This document shows positions 8,749 to 17,326 of a DNA stretch of 64,000 nucleotides, piece by piece. Below the pieces are notes generated by a model that saw only the letters and a list, made by a program, of their open reading frames with translations, was not told where the DNA came from and did no database searches. The position numbers and the translations under genes were made by a program. Numbering within the stretch: position 1 is the stretch's first letter; each line of letters starts with the position of its first letter. The stretch is from Streptomyces caeruleatus (GTDB lineage Bacteria; Actinomycetota; Actinomycetes; Streptomycetales; Streptomycetaceae): assembly GCF_001514235.1 (NCBI RefSeq), contig NZ_KQ948935.1, forward strand, positions 62,001-126,000, in the 5' to 3' direction.

Positions 8749-9509
8749 GACCTCCGCATGAGCAGGTCCCGCAGCTCGCGGGCGTGGCGCCGGCTGACCT
8801 GGAGTTCCTCGGGGCCGACCATGACGCTGACGGAGCCCGCGTCCAGGCGGAGTTCGCCGATGTGGCGCAGGGCGACGAGGTGGCGGCGGTGGATGCGGAC
8901 GAAGCCGCGGGAGCGCCAGCGCTCCTCCAGGGTCGACAGGGGGATGCGGACGAGGTGGCTGCCCTTGTCGGTGTGCAGGCGGGCGTAGTCGCCTTGGGCC
9001 TCGACGTGGGTGATGTCGTCGACGGCGACGAAGCGGGTCACGCCGCCGAGTTCCACGGGTATGTGGTCGGGGTCGGGTTCGCTCACGGGTATGCGGGGCG
9101 TGGCGTCGCGCCGGGCGGCGTCGCGCAGTTCGACGGCGCGCCGGACCGCCTCGGCGAGCCGTTCCTTGCGGACGGGTTTGAGGACGTAGTCAACGGCCTT
9201 GAGGTCGAAGGCCTGGACGGCGAAGTCCTCGTGGGCGGTGACGAACACGACCAGCGGCGGTGTGGCGAACCCGGTCAGCAGCCGGGCCAGGTCCAGTCCG
9301 TCGAGGCCGGGCATGTTGATGTCGAGGAAGACGACGTCGATCGCCTCCGGCCCGCCCGGCCCCGACTCCAGGGCGCGGTTGATGCGGCGCAGCGCCTCGG
9401 TAGCGTCGCCGGCGCCCTCCGCGCTGCCGATGCGGGGGTCGGCGTTCAGGAGGTAGAGGAGTTCCTCCAGCGAGGGGCGTTCGTCGTCGACAGCCAGGGC
9501 GCGCAGCAT
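8745..9509 (-). CDS. LytTR-family response regulator
   Basis: 254 residues. N-terminal receiver domain (AVDDERPSLEEL, phospho-Asp in VVFLDINMPGLDG, Lys in YVLKPVRK) followed by a LytTR DNA-binding domain (HIPVELGG...ITHVEAQGDYARLHT...FVRIHRRHLVALRHI). First gene of the operon with the symporter and the LytS-type kinase. A -10 box TACACT (reading the minus strand) ends 8 nt before the ATG and there is no ribosome site, so the mRNA is probably leaderless. Confidence 0.92.
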   Translation of the reverse strand: MLRALAVDDERPSLEELLYLLNADPRIGSAEGAGDATEALRRINRALESGPGGPEAIDVVFLDINMPGLDGLDLARLLTGFATPPLVVFVTAHEDFAVQAFDLKAVDYVLKPVRKERLAEAVRRAVELRDAARRDATPRIPVSEPDPDHIPVELGGVTRFVAVDDITHVEAQGDYARLHTDKGSHLVRIPLSTLEERWRSRGFVRIHRRHLVALRHIGELRLDAGSVSVMVGPEELQVSRRHARELRDLLMRRS

Positions 9510-9517
9510 GAACCCGG

Positions 9518-9523
9518 AGTGTA
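9518..9523 (-). promoter_or_regulatory. -10 box of the LytTR regulator operon
   Basis: TACACT on the minus strand, 8 nt upstream of ATG 9509; no Shine-Dalgarno sequence. It fits a leaderless start. Confidence 0.5.
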
Positions 9524-9586
9524 GGAGTAATTCGCACGCTTGGACATGTGCTCAGGGTGTGGGTTCGCGCAGGGTATCGGGCCGCT

Positions 9587-9592
9587 TACAGT
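9587..9592 (+). promoter_or_regulatory. -10 box of the Lrp-type gene
   Basis: TACAGT 6 nt upstream of ATG 9599 with no ribosome site. Leaderless start inferred. Confidence 0.45.
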
Positions 9593-9598
9593 GCCCTC

Positions 9599-10114
9599 AT
9601 GAACAGCGGCGCGGCGTCCTTCGACGAACTCGACCGGAAGATCATCACCGCCCTGATGGCGAACGCCAGGTCGAGCTTCGCCGAGATCGGCATGAGCGTG
9701 GGACTGTCCGCGACGGCGGTGAAGCGGCGCGTGGACCGGCTGCGCGACACGGGCGTGATCACCGGGTTCACGGCCACGGTCAAGCCGTCGGCGCTGGGCT
9801 GGCGTACGGAGGCGTACGTCGAGGTGTACTGCGAGGGCGCGGCGCCGCCGCGGCGGCTGGCGGAGGTGGTCCGCAACCATCCGGAGATCACCGCGGCGAT
9901 GACGGTGACCGGGGGCGCGGACGCGCTGCTGCATGTGCGGGCGCGGGACGTGGAGCACTTCGAGGAGGTGCTGGAGCGCATCCGGGTCGAGCCGTTCATC
10001 AGGAAGACGATCAGCGTGATGGTGCTGTCCCATCTGATCCCGGAGAGTCCGGAGGCGGGCGCCAGTCAGCCGGTCCCGACGGCCGCCGAGAGTGACGCAG
10101 CAGACATGCGCTGA
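9599..10114 (+). CDS. Lrp/AsnC-family transcriptional regulator
   Basis: 171 residues: N-terminal AsnC-type helix-turn-helix (LDRKIITALMANARSSFAEIGMSVGLSATAVKRRVDRL) and a C-terminal RAM/AsnC ligand-binding fold (TVTGGADALLHVRARDVEHFEEVLERI). It sits just upstream of and in the same direction as ddaH and rocD, so it is probably an arginine/ornithine-responsive regulator of that pair and possibly of itself. The ligand is inferred from context. Confidence 0.9.
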   Translation: MNSGAASFDELDRKIITALMANARSSFAEIGMSVGLSATAVKRRVDRLRDTGVITGFTATVKPSALGWRTEAYVEVYCEGAAPPRRLAEVVRNHPEITAAMTVTGGADALLHVRARDVEHFEEVLERIRVEPFIRKTISVMVLSHLIPESPEAGASQPVPTAAESDAADMR

Positions 10115-10162
10115 ACCGGCCGAAGACGCAGCATTCCTGCGTGGACACGCAATTCTTGTTTC

Positions 10163-10192
10163 TTGTCGCTCGTCAGTCCGCTTTCTTACCTT
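10163..10192 (+). promoter_or_regulatory. Promoter of ddaH-rocD
   Basis: TTGTCG, an 18-nt spacer, then TACCTT, in the 123-nt gap between lrp and ddaH and about 46 nt upstream of GTG 10238. It resembles housekeeping sigma (HrdB-type) promoters. Confidence 0.5.
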
Positions 10193-10237
10193 GGTGTCAA
10201 TCCTCATCAACACCGTAGGAAGCGGAGGAACCCCTCT

Positions 10238-11050
10238 GTGCCCGAAACCCGTGTGCCGCGCCGGCGGCGCTTCCTGGTCTGCGAACCCAGACACTTCGCC
10301 GTGCAGTACGCGATCAACCCCTGGATGCGGCCCGACGTCCGGGTGGACGTCGATCTGGCCCAGCAGCAGTGGCAGTCGCTGATCAGCGCCTACCGCACCC
10401 ACGGCCATACGGTCGACACCCTGGAGCCGGTCACCGGTCTCCCCGACATGGTCTTCGCCGCGAACTCGGCGGTCGTCGTCGGCGGCCGCGTCTTCGGCTC
10501 CCTCTTCCACGCACCGGAGCGGCGTCCCGAGTCCACGCACTACGAGACGTGGTTCAAGACGGCGGGCTTCGACGTGTACCGGCCCGAGTCCGTCTGTGAG
10601 GGCGAGGGCGACCTGGTGTGGACGGGCCGGTACGTCCTCGCCGGCACCGGGTTCCGCACCACCCGGGAGGCGCACCGCGAGGTGCAGGAGTTCTTCGGCC
10701 ACCCGGTGATCAGCCTGACGCTGGTGGATCCGTTCTTCTACCACCTGGACACGGCGCTGTTCGTGCTGGACGACGACAACATCGTCTACTACCCGGAGGC
10801 GTTCTCGCCGGGCAGCCGCGAGGTGCTCGCACGGCTGTACCCGGACGCGGTGCTCGCCACCCGCGACGACGCGACCGCCTTCGGTCTGAACTCCGTGTCC
10901 GACGGCCGCCATGTCTTCATCGCGCCGCAGGCCGAGGCGCTCGCCGCGCGCCTCGACGAGCGCGGCTATGTCCCCGTCCCCGTCGACCTGTCGGAGTTCC
11001 GCAAGGCCGGCGGTGGCATCAAGTGCTGCACCCAGGAGATCCGCTCATGA
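10238..11050 (+). CDS. ddaH: Dimethylarginine dimethylaminohydrolase / amidinotransferase family
   Basis: 270 residues of the arginine deiminase-like superfamily. It probably hydrolyses methylated arginines (or arginine) to citrulline plus amine, feeding ornithine metabolism. Substrate-loop motifs PDMVFAANSAVV and CEGEGDLVWTG, catalytic His in FYHLDTALF, and catalytic Cys in the C-terminal GGIKCCTQEI are all present. GTG 10238 is chosen because GGAGGA lies 8 nt upstream; the open frame continues upstream through the promoter. The stop overlaps the rocD start (ATGA), so the two are translated together. Confidence 0.88.
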   Translation: MPETRVPRRRRFLVCEPRHFAVQYAINPWMRPDVRVDVDLAQQQWQSLISAYRTHGHTVDTLEPVTGLPDMVFAANSAVVVGGRVFGSLFHAPERRPESTHYETWFKTAGFDVYRPESVCEGEGDLVWTGRYVLAGTGFRTTREAHREVQEFFGHPVISLTLVDPFFYHLDTALFVLDDDNIVYYPEAFSPGSREVLARLYPDAVLATRDDATAFGLNSVSDGRHVFIAPQAEALAARLDERGYVPVPVDLSEFRKAGGGIKCCTQEIRS

Positions 11051-12273
11051 CCGCGCCCGCGCAGACCCGTACGACCCGTTCGTCCGCCGATCTGATCCGC
11101 GCCGAGGAGCCGGTCCTGGCGCACAACTACCATCCACTGCCCGTGGTCGTCGCCCGCGCCGAGGGCACCTGGGTGGAGGACGTGGAGGGCCGCCGCTACC
11201 TCGACATGCTGGCCGGCTACTCGGCGCTGAACTTCGGCCATCGCCACCCCGCGCTGATCGAGGCGGCGCACGCGCAACTGGACCGCCTGACCCTCACCTC
11301 CCGGGCGTTCCACAACGACCGGCTCGCCGAGTTCGCCGAGCGGCTGGCGGCGCTGACCGGCCTGGACATGGTGCTGCCGATGAACACGGGCGCCGAGGCG
11401 GTCGAGAGCGGCATCAAGGTGGCCCGCAAATGGGCGTACGACGTGAAGGGCGTCCCGGCCGACCGGGCGACGATCGTGGTCGCGGCGGAGAACTTCCACG
11501 GCCGTACGACCACGATCGTGTCGTTCTCCACGGACGAGACGGCACGGCAGGGCTTCGGCCCCTTCACGCCGGGCTTCCGGATCGTGCCGTACAACGACCT
11601 GGCGGCGCTGGAGGCGGCGGTCGACGAGACGACGGCGGCGGTGCTGCTGGAGCCGATCCAGGGCGAGGCCGGGGTCCTGATCCCCGACGAGGGCTATCTG
11701 GCCGGCGTCCGTGAGCTGACCCGCCGCAAGGGCTGCCTGTTCATCGCGGACGAGATCCAGTCGGGCCTCGGCCGCACGGGCCGCACGCTCGCCGTCGAGC
11801 ACGAGTCGGTCGTGCCGGACATGCTCCTGCTCGGCAAGGCGCTGGGCGGCGGCATCGTGCCGGTGTCGGCGGTGGTCGGCGGCCGTGACGTGCTCGGGGT
11901 GCTGCGGCCGGGCGAGCACGGTTCGACGTTCGGCGGCAACCCGCTCGCCGCCGCGGTCGGCACGGCCGTGGTCGAGCTCCTGGAGACGGGCGAGTTCCAG
12001 CGCCGCGCCGCCGAACTGGGCGTGGTCCTGCGCGGCGGCCTGTCGGCCCTGCTCGGCCGGGGCGTGGTCGGCTTTCGCGCGCGGGGCCTGTGGGCGGGCG
12101 TCGACATCGACCCGGCGGTCGGCACGGGCCGCGAGATCGGCGAGCGCCTGATGCGCGAGGGCGTCCTGGTCAAGGACACCCACGGCTCCACCATCCGCCT
12201 GGCACCGCCCCTGACGATCACGGCGGAGGAGCTGACGGGGGCTCTGGGAGCGCTGGAGAAGGTGTTGGCGTAG
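11047..12273 (+). CDS. rocD: Ornithine aminotransferase
   Basis: 408-residue class III PLP aminotransferase converting ornithine and 2-oxoglutarate to glutamate-5-semialdehyde and glutamate. Motifs: MNTGAEAVESGIKVARKW, NFHGRT, EPIQGEAGV, FIADEIQSGLGRTG (the Asp that contacts PLP) and LLLGKALGGG with the Schiff-base Lys; GEHGSTFGGNPLAAA closes the site. It overlaps ddaH by 4 nt, so together they form an arginine-derivative catabolic unit under the adjacent Lrp-type regulator. Confidence 0.95.
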   Translation: MTAPAQTRTTRSSADLIRAEEPVLAHNYHPLPVVVARAEGTWVEDVEGRRYLDMLAGYSALNFGHRHPALIEAAHAQLDRLTLTSRAFHNDRLAEFAERLAALTGLDMVLPMNTGAEAVESGIKVARKWAYDVKGVPADRATIVVAAENFHGRTTTIVSFSTDETARQGFGPFTPGFRIVPYNDLAALEAAVDETTAAVLLEPIQGEAGVLIPDEGYLAGVRELTRRKGCLFIADEIQSGLGRTGRTLAVEHESVVPDMLLLGKALGGGIVPVSAVVGGRDVLGVLRPGEHGSTFGGNPLAAAVGTAVVELLETGEFQRRAAELGVVLRGGLSALLGRGVVGFRARGLWAGVDIDPAVGTGREIGERLMREGVLVKDTHGSTIRLAPPLTITAEELTGALGALEKVLA

Positions 12274-12281
12274 CGGTCTGC

Positions 12282-12323
12282 GTCGGCAGCCCGGCTCCGG
12301 AAGGACGGGGCCGGGCTGCCGAC
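12282..12323 (+). terminator. Strong hairpin terminator after rocD
   Basis: Perfect 14-bp stem GTCGGCAGCCCGGC / GCCGGGCTGCCGAC with a 14-nt loop, 8 nt after the rocD stop. Confidence 0.85.
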
Positions 12324-12423
12324 GTCCCTGCGACCCGGTCGGCGCCCACGTCCTTGCCCGGCGTGACCGCCCTCCCCCACTCCCGGCCCCCGCTAAGAGG
12401 CAGCGGCGACCGGAAGGGTGAAG

Positions 12424-14931
12424 ATGGGGACAAGAGGTGGTAGACCGCTCTCAGCGACAGAGAGGTCGGCCGTGGGCACACACGAGGAGCGGGGCGTTGC
12501 CGGGCAGGGGTTCGACGTGGCGGACGCCGCGCCTGTGCTGCTCGACGCGCGGGGTCTGGTGACGGCGTGGACCAGGAACGCACAGCGGCTGCTGGCGTAC
12601 GCGGCACCCGAGGCGGTCGGGAAGAGCGTCGGCGAGCTGCTGAGCGCCGAGGACGCGGGGCGGGTGCCGGAGCTGATCGAGCGGTGCCGCAGGGACGGCG
12701 GCTGGGCGGGTCTGCTGACGGCCGTGCACCGGGACGGCCCCCCGGTCCGGCTCATGGTGCGGATCACCTCGGCCCTCGACACCCAGGGCCCGGCACGCTG
12801 GCTCGTGCTGCTGTCGGAGCTCGCGGACGCGCCCGGCTGGGACATGAGCCGCGCCACCCTGGAGCAGATGGTCACCCGCTCCCCCGTCGGCATAGCGATC
12901 GTCGACACGGACCTGCGCTACGTGTGGTCGAACGCGGCCCTCGCCCAGTACGGCGGCGGCCCCCCGACCAACCGGCTCGGACTGCGGCTGGCTGACGTCC
13001 AGCCCGGTCTGGACGCCGAGTCCATCGAGGCGCAGATGCGCCAGGTGCTGACGACGGGCGAACCGATCGTCGGCTACGAGCACGTGGGCCACGCGCGCTC
13101 CGCCCCGCTGCGCGAGACCGCCCACATGATGTCGTTCACCCGGATCGACGACGGTGACGGCCACCCCACCGGCGTGTACTACACGGTGGAGGACATCACC
13201 GACCGCCATCGCGCCCGGCAGCGGCTGGCCCTGCTCGACCGGGCCGGCGAGCGCATCGGCCGTACGCTCGACATCACGCGCACCGCCCAGGAGCTGGCCG
13301 ACGTGGCCGTACCGGGACTCGCCGACCTGGTCACCGTGGATCTGCTGGAGTCGGTGCTGCGGGGTGGCGAGCCGGCGGCCGGGCCGCTGGGCGACACGGC
13401 TTCGGTGCCGCTGCGCCGCGCGGGGCAGCGTTCGGTCACCCGGAGCGCGCCGGAGGCCGTCGTCCCCATCGGCGAGGTGGTCACGTATCCGGCGGGGTCA
13501 CCGCCGATCCGCTGCCTCAGGACGGCGCAGTCCTGGCGCAAGGAGCGGCTGGACCCGCTGGGCGAGGCCTGGGCCGAGCACGCGCGCGGCGGGCGGACCG
13601 CCATCTTCCTCGAACTGGGCCTGCACAGCGTGATGATCGTGCCGATCCGCGCGCGGGGCGTCACCCTCGGTCTCACCACGTTCTTCCGGCGCCACCGCCA
13701 GGAGCCGTTCGAGGAGGACGACCTGAACCTCGCCGAGGACCTCGTCTCACGGGCCGCGGTCTGTGTCGACAACGCCCGGCGCTACACCCGCGAACGCGAC
13801 GCCGCCCTAGTCCTCCAGCGCAGCCTGCTGCCGCATCGGCTGCCCGAGCAGGAGGCACTGGAGGTGTCCGCCTGCTACCGGCCCGCCGACGAGCTGACCG
13901 GCCTCGGCGGGGACTGGTACGACGTGATCCCGCTGTCCGGCGCCCGGGTCGCCCTGGTGGTGGGCGAGGTGCCCGGGCACGGGATCGACGCCGCCGCGGC
14001 GATGGGGCGGCTGCGGACGGCCGTACGGACCCTCGCGCTGCTTGACCTGCCGCCCGAGGAGGTGCTGGCCCATCTGGACGACCTGGTGGCGCGCTCGGCC
14101 CGGGAGGAGGGCGTGCAGCCGGACGCGGAGGCGGCCGCCGTCGCCCAGTCCGTGGGGTCGGGGTGCGTGTACGTGGTCTACGACCCGGTCGACGGGCAGT
14201 GCACCATGGCGGCCGCGGGCCATCCCGCGCCGGCCGTCGTGCTGCCCGACGGTGACGTCACCTTCGTCGATCTGCCGCAGGGCGCGTCGCTCGGCGTGGG
14301 CGGCCCCCCGTACGAGTCGGTCGAGCTGGCCCTGGCGGCGGGCAGCACGCTCGCCCTGCACACCGACGGTCTGCTGGCGCACGGCGACGACTGGGCGGTG
14401 GACGCCGACCGGGACCGGCTGCGGCGGGCGCTGGAGCGGCACGCGGTCTCGCTCGACCTGCACTGCCGGACCGTCGTCGACGCCCTCACCCCGGCCCGCC
14501 CGCACGACGACGTGGCCCTGCTGATGGCACGCACCCGGCTCCTGGGCACCGAGCAGGTCGCCGACTGGGACCTGCCGTCCGACCCGGCCTCGGTCGCCGA
14601 CGCCCGCAAGACGGCCGCCCGGATGCTGAGCGAGTGGGGTCTCGAGGAGCTGGCCTTCACGACGGAACTGGTCGTCAGCGAGCTGGTCACCAACGCGATC
14701 CGGTACGCCACCGGCCCCATCCGGCTGCGGCTGATCAGGGAGCGGGCGCTGGTCTGCGAGGTCTTCGACGGCGGCGCCACCGCCCCGCATCTTCGGCATC
14801 CGCGCACCACCGACGAGGGCGGGCGCGGACTGCTGCTGGTCTCCCAGGTCACCCAGCGGTGGGGCACGCGTTTCGTCCCCGAGGGGAAGATCATCTGGGC
14901 CGAGCAGTCACTGACGGATCCGTCGCCCTGA
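12424..14931 (+). CDS. PAS-PAS-GAF-SpoIIE phosphatase with C-terminal anti-sigma-like ATPase
   Basis: 835 residues. Two PAS domains (about 25-120 and 130-255, the second with SPVGIAIVDTDLRYVWSN), a GAF domain (about 262-455), a PP2C/SpoIIE phosphatase (about 470-690) and an RsbW-like HATPase (N-box VVSELVTNAIRYA near 750; GGRGLLLVS). Such proteins tune anti-sigma/antagonist partner switching. The metal-binding GDV motif reads GEV here (VVGEVPGHG, about 512-519), an Asp-to-Glu change. ATG 12424 follows GGAAGG; GTG 12472 behind GAGAGG is a plausible shorter start. Confidence 0.88.
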   Translation: MGTRGGRPLSATERSAVGTHEERGVAGQGFDVADAAPVLLDARGLVTAWTRNAQRLLAYAAPEAVGKSVGELLSAEDAGRVPELIERCRRDGGWAGLLTAVHRDGPPVRLMVRITSALDTQGPARWLVLLSELADAPGWDMSRATLEQMVTRSPVGIAIVDTDLRYVWSNAALAQYGGGPPTNRLGLRLADVQPGLDAESIEAQMRQVLTTGEPIVGYEHVGHARSAPLRETAHMMSFTRIDDGDGHPTGVYYTVEDITDRHRARQRLALLDRAGERIGRTLDITRTAQELADVAVPGLADLVTVDLLESVLRGGEPAAGPLGDTASVPLRRAGQRSVTRSAPEAVVPIGEVVTYPAGSPPIRCLRTAQSWRKERLDPLGEAWAEHARGGRTAIFLELGLHSVMIVPIRARGVTLGLTTFFRRHRQEPFEEDDLNLAEDLVSRAAVCVDNARRYTRERDAALVLQRSLLPHRLPEQEALEVSACYRPADELTGLGGDWYDVIPLSGARVALVVGEVPGHGIDAAAAMGRLRTAVRTLALLDLPPEEVLAHLDDLVARSAREEGVQPDAEAAAVAQSVGSGCVYVVYDPVDGQCTMAAAGHPAPAVVLPDGDVTFVDLPQGASLGVGGPPYESVELALAAGSTLALHTDGLLAHGDDWAVDADRDRLRRALERHAVSLDLHCRTVVDALTPARPHDDVALLMARTRLLGTEQVADWDLPSDPASVADARKTAARMLSEWGLEELAFTTELVVSELVTNAIRYATGPIRLRLIRERALVCEVFDGGATAPHLRHPRTTDEGGRGLLLVSQVTQRWGTRFVPEGKIIWAEQSLTDPSP

Positions 14932-15025
14932 CCTGCCGGATCGGAGCAGATGTAGTAGATCGGTACATACGTCGTACAGCGCGGGAAACTGGTCGGATCC
15001 CGGTGGTGAGGCGGGAGCGGGAGCC

Positions 15026-16258
15026 ATGGACGAGAAGGCGATCGACTTCGAGGCGGTGTTCCAGAGCCTGCCCGGGATGGTGGCGCTGCTGACCCCGGAG
15101 CTGGTCTACGTCGACGCGAACGAGGACTTCCAGCGCCTGTCCGGCCGCAGCCGCGCCGAGCTGGTGGGCCGGTACATCTTCGACGTCTTTCCCGACAACC
15201 CCAACGACCCCGCCGCCACCGGAATGCGCGACGTCCGGGCGTCGATGCTGCGCGTGGTGGCCACCGGCGAGCGCGACACGATGGCGCTCCAGCGCTACGA
15301 CGTGGAGGATCCCGAGCGCCCGGGCCACTGGGAGGAGCGCTACTGGAGCCCGATCAACGCGCCGGTCCTCGGCCCCGACGGACGGGTGGCGTTCGTCCTG
15401 CACCGGGTCGAGGAGGTCACCGAGCTCATCCGCCTGCGGGGCGGTGCGGGCGGTGACAGCCGGGCGCGGGTGCTGGAGGCCGAGCTGTACACCCGTGCCC
15501 GCGAGCTCCAGGTGCTCAACGACCGGCTGCGGCAGGCGCACGCCCGGGAGCGCGAGGTCGCCCTCGCCCTCCAGGAGGCGATGCTGCCCGCCCGCAGGCA
15601 GGTGCACAACCACCGGGCCGCCGTGCGCTATCGGCCCGCGGTCGGCGCGCTGAACGTGTGCGGCGACTGGTACGACCTGATCGACCTGGTGGGCGGCAAC
15701 CGCATCGGCGTCTCCGTGGGCGACGTGGTCGGGCACGGCCTGGAAGCGGCCGGCGTGATGGGCCAGCTGCGCAGCGCGCTCAGCGCCACCTCCCGCGTCG
15801 CCGACGGCCCGGCGCACGCGCTGGACGTGCTGGGGCGGTACGCCCATGTGGTCGACGGCGCCGAGTCGGCCACCGTGGTCACGACGTTCATCGACTTCGA
15901 CACCCGCACGATCGCCTACAGCAGCGCGGGCCACCCACCTCCCGTCCTCGTCCGTTCCGACGGCGGCGTGGAGTTCCTCGACAAGGCCACCGACACCCCG
16001 CTGGACGCGCGTCCCGACCCGATCCCGAGACCGCAGGCCGTCACCACGTACACCCACGGCTCCACGCTCGCCCTCTACACCGACGGCCTGATCGAACGCC
16101 GCCGTGAGGACATCGACACGGGACTGAGCCGTCTCGCCGACTCCCTGGTCCGCCATCGCGCGTCCGATCCCGAGACCCTCGCCGACGCCGTCCTGCTGGA
16201 GCTGCTGCCTCCGGGAGGGGCGACGGACGACACGGCCCTGATCATCGTGCGGCTGTGA
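15026..16258 (+). CDS. PAS domain SpoIIE-family protein phosphatase
   Basis: 410 residues: one PAS domain (about 8-125, LPGMVALLTPELVYVDANEDFQRLSGRSRAEL), a short coiled linker (ARELQVLNDRLRQAHAREREVALALQEAMLPA) and a PP2C/SpoIIE domain (GDWYDLID near 211, canonical VGDVVGHG near 230, YSSAGHPPPVL, DDTALIIVRL at the end). Cytoplasmic phosphatase, probably acting on an anti-anti-sigma factor. ATG 15026 follows GCGGGAGCGGGAG. It lacks the ATPase domain of its upstream neighbour. Confidence 0.9.
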   Translation: MDEKAIDFEAVFQSLPGMVALLTPELVYVDANEDFQRLSGRSRAELVGRYIFDVFPDNPNDPAATGMRDVRASMLRVVATGERDTMALQRYDVEDPERPGHWEERYWSPINAPVLGPDGRVAFVLHRVEEVTELIRLRGGAGGDSRARVLEAELYTRARELQVLNDRLRQAHAREREVALALQEAMLPARRQVHNHRAAVRYRPAVGALNVCGDWYDLIDLVGGNRIGVSVGDVVGHGLEAAGVMGQLRSALSATSRVADGPAHALDVLGRYAHVVDGAESATVVTTFIDFDTRTIAYSSAGHPPPVLVRSDGGVEFLDKATDTPLDARPDPIPRPQAVTTYTHGSTLALYTDGLIERRREDIDTGLSRLADSLVRHRASDPETLADAVLLELLPPGGATDDTALIIVRL

Positions 16259-16600
16259 CGGGCTGTGACGAGCTGTGGCGAACGAGCAGACGCGAGGACT
16301 CACCGCAAGGGCGACCGCCCTGCCACCGGGCAATCACGATCACGCCAAACCGCACCACCGGGTTGCCGCGCACCGACCCCGGACACCAGGCTGGTCCGGC
16401 GGCCCCTCCCCGCCCGCAAACCGCCCCGCCCACCGACCTCCTGACATCCAGTCAGGAATCGCCACGGGCGGCACGAGTCCGACCCGACCCGGTTCCGGCC
16501 TGTCCTGCCTGCGCCTACACTGGCAGCCCCACGGCACGCTGGTTGACCTGCCAGAACGCGGCGGCTGGAGCTGAACCCGCCGGAGTGAGGAGCGACCCCC
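16259..16600. other. 342-nt intergenic stretch with hairpin and possible promoter
   Basis: No credible gene; the short ORFs here lack family features. Contents: a 6-bp hairpin at 16440-16456, and TTCCGG-N17-TACACT (16493-16521) as a possible promoter for the acyltransferase gene. Confidence 0.5.
16440..16456. terminator. Hairpin CCTGAC-N5-GTCAGG
   Basis: Perfect 6-bp stem between the phosphatase gene and the acyltransferase gene. It could be a weak terminator or an operator. Confidence 0.4.
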
Positions 16601-17326
16601 TTGTTCTACTACGTACTGAAATACGTGTTGTTGGGACCTCTGCTGAGACTGTTCTTCCGGCCCCGAATAGAAGGCCTTGAGCACGTACCGGCGACGGGCG
16701 CCGCCATCGTCGCCGGCAACCACCTGTCGTTCTCCGACCACTTCCTGATGCCGGCGATGCTCAAGCGGCGCATCACCTTCCTCGCGAAGAAGGAGTACTT
16801 CACCGGCCCCGGCATCAAGGGCCGCCTGACCGCGGCCTTCTTCCGCAGCGCCGGCCAGATCCCCGTCGACCGCACGGGCAAGGAGGCGGGCCAGGCCGCG
16901 ATCCGTGAGGGCCTCGGCGTGCTGAGCAAGGACGAGCTCCTCGGCATCTACCCGGAGGGCACCCGCTCGCACGACGGCCGCCTCTACAAGGGCAAGGTCG
17001 GCGTCGCGGTGATGGCCCTCAAGGCCCAGGTCCCGGTCATCCCCTGCGCCATGATCGGCACCTTCGAGGCCCAGCCGCCGGGCAAGGTCATCCCCAACAT
17101 CCACCCGGTCACCATCCGCTTCGGCAAGCCCCTCGACTTCTCCCGCTACGCCGGCATGGAGAACGAGAAGGCGATCCTGCGCGCCGTCACCGACGAGATC
17201 ATGTACGCCATCCTGTCCCTGTCCGAGCAGGAGTACGTCGACCAGTACGCGGCCGTCGCCAAGGCCGAGGAGGCGGCGGCCAAAGTGGAGAAGGAACGCA
17301 AGTTCCCGCGGTTGCCGATCAGTTGA
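16601..17326 (+). CDS. plsC: 1-acyl-sn-glycerol-3-phosphate acyltransferase (PlsC family)
   Basis: 241 residues. It transfers an acyl chain to lysophosphatidate in phospholipid synthesis at the inner membrane. The catalytic HX4D motif is seen in NHLSFSDH, the FPEGTRS-type motif as YPEGTRSHDGRLYKGK, and PVIPCAMIG follows. A hydrophobic N-terminus anchors it. TTG 16601 is the start because GAGGAGCG lies just upstream and no ATG/GTG fits. Its stop overlaps the end of ureD on the other strand by 8 nt. Confidence 0.9.
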   Translation: MFYYVLKYVLLGPLLRLFFRPRIEGLEHVPATGAAIVAGNHLSFSDHFLMPAMLKRRITFLAKKEYFTGPGIKGRLTAAFFRSAGQIPVDRTGKEAGQAAIREGLGVLSKDELLGIYPEGTRSHDGRLYKGKVGVAVMALKAQVPVIPCAMIGTFEAQPPGKVIPNIHPVTIRFGKPLDFSRYAGMENEKAILRAVTDEIMYAILSLSEQEYVDQYAAVAKAEEAAAKVEKERKFPRLPIS

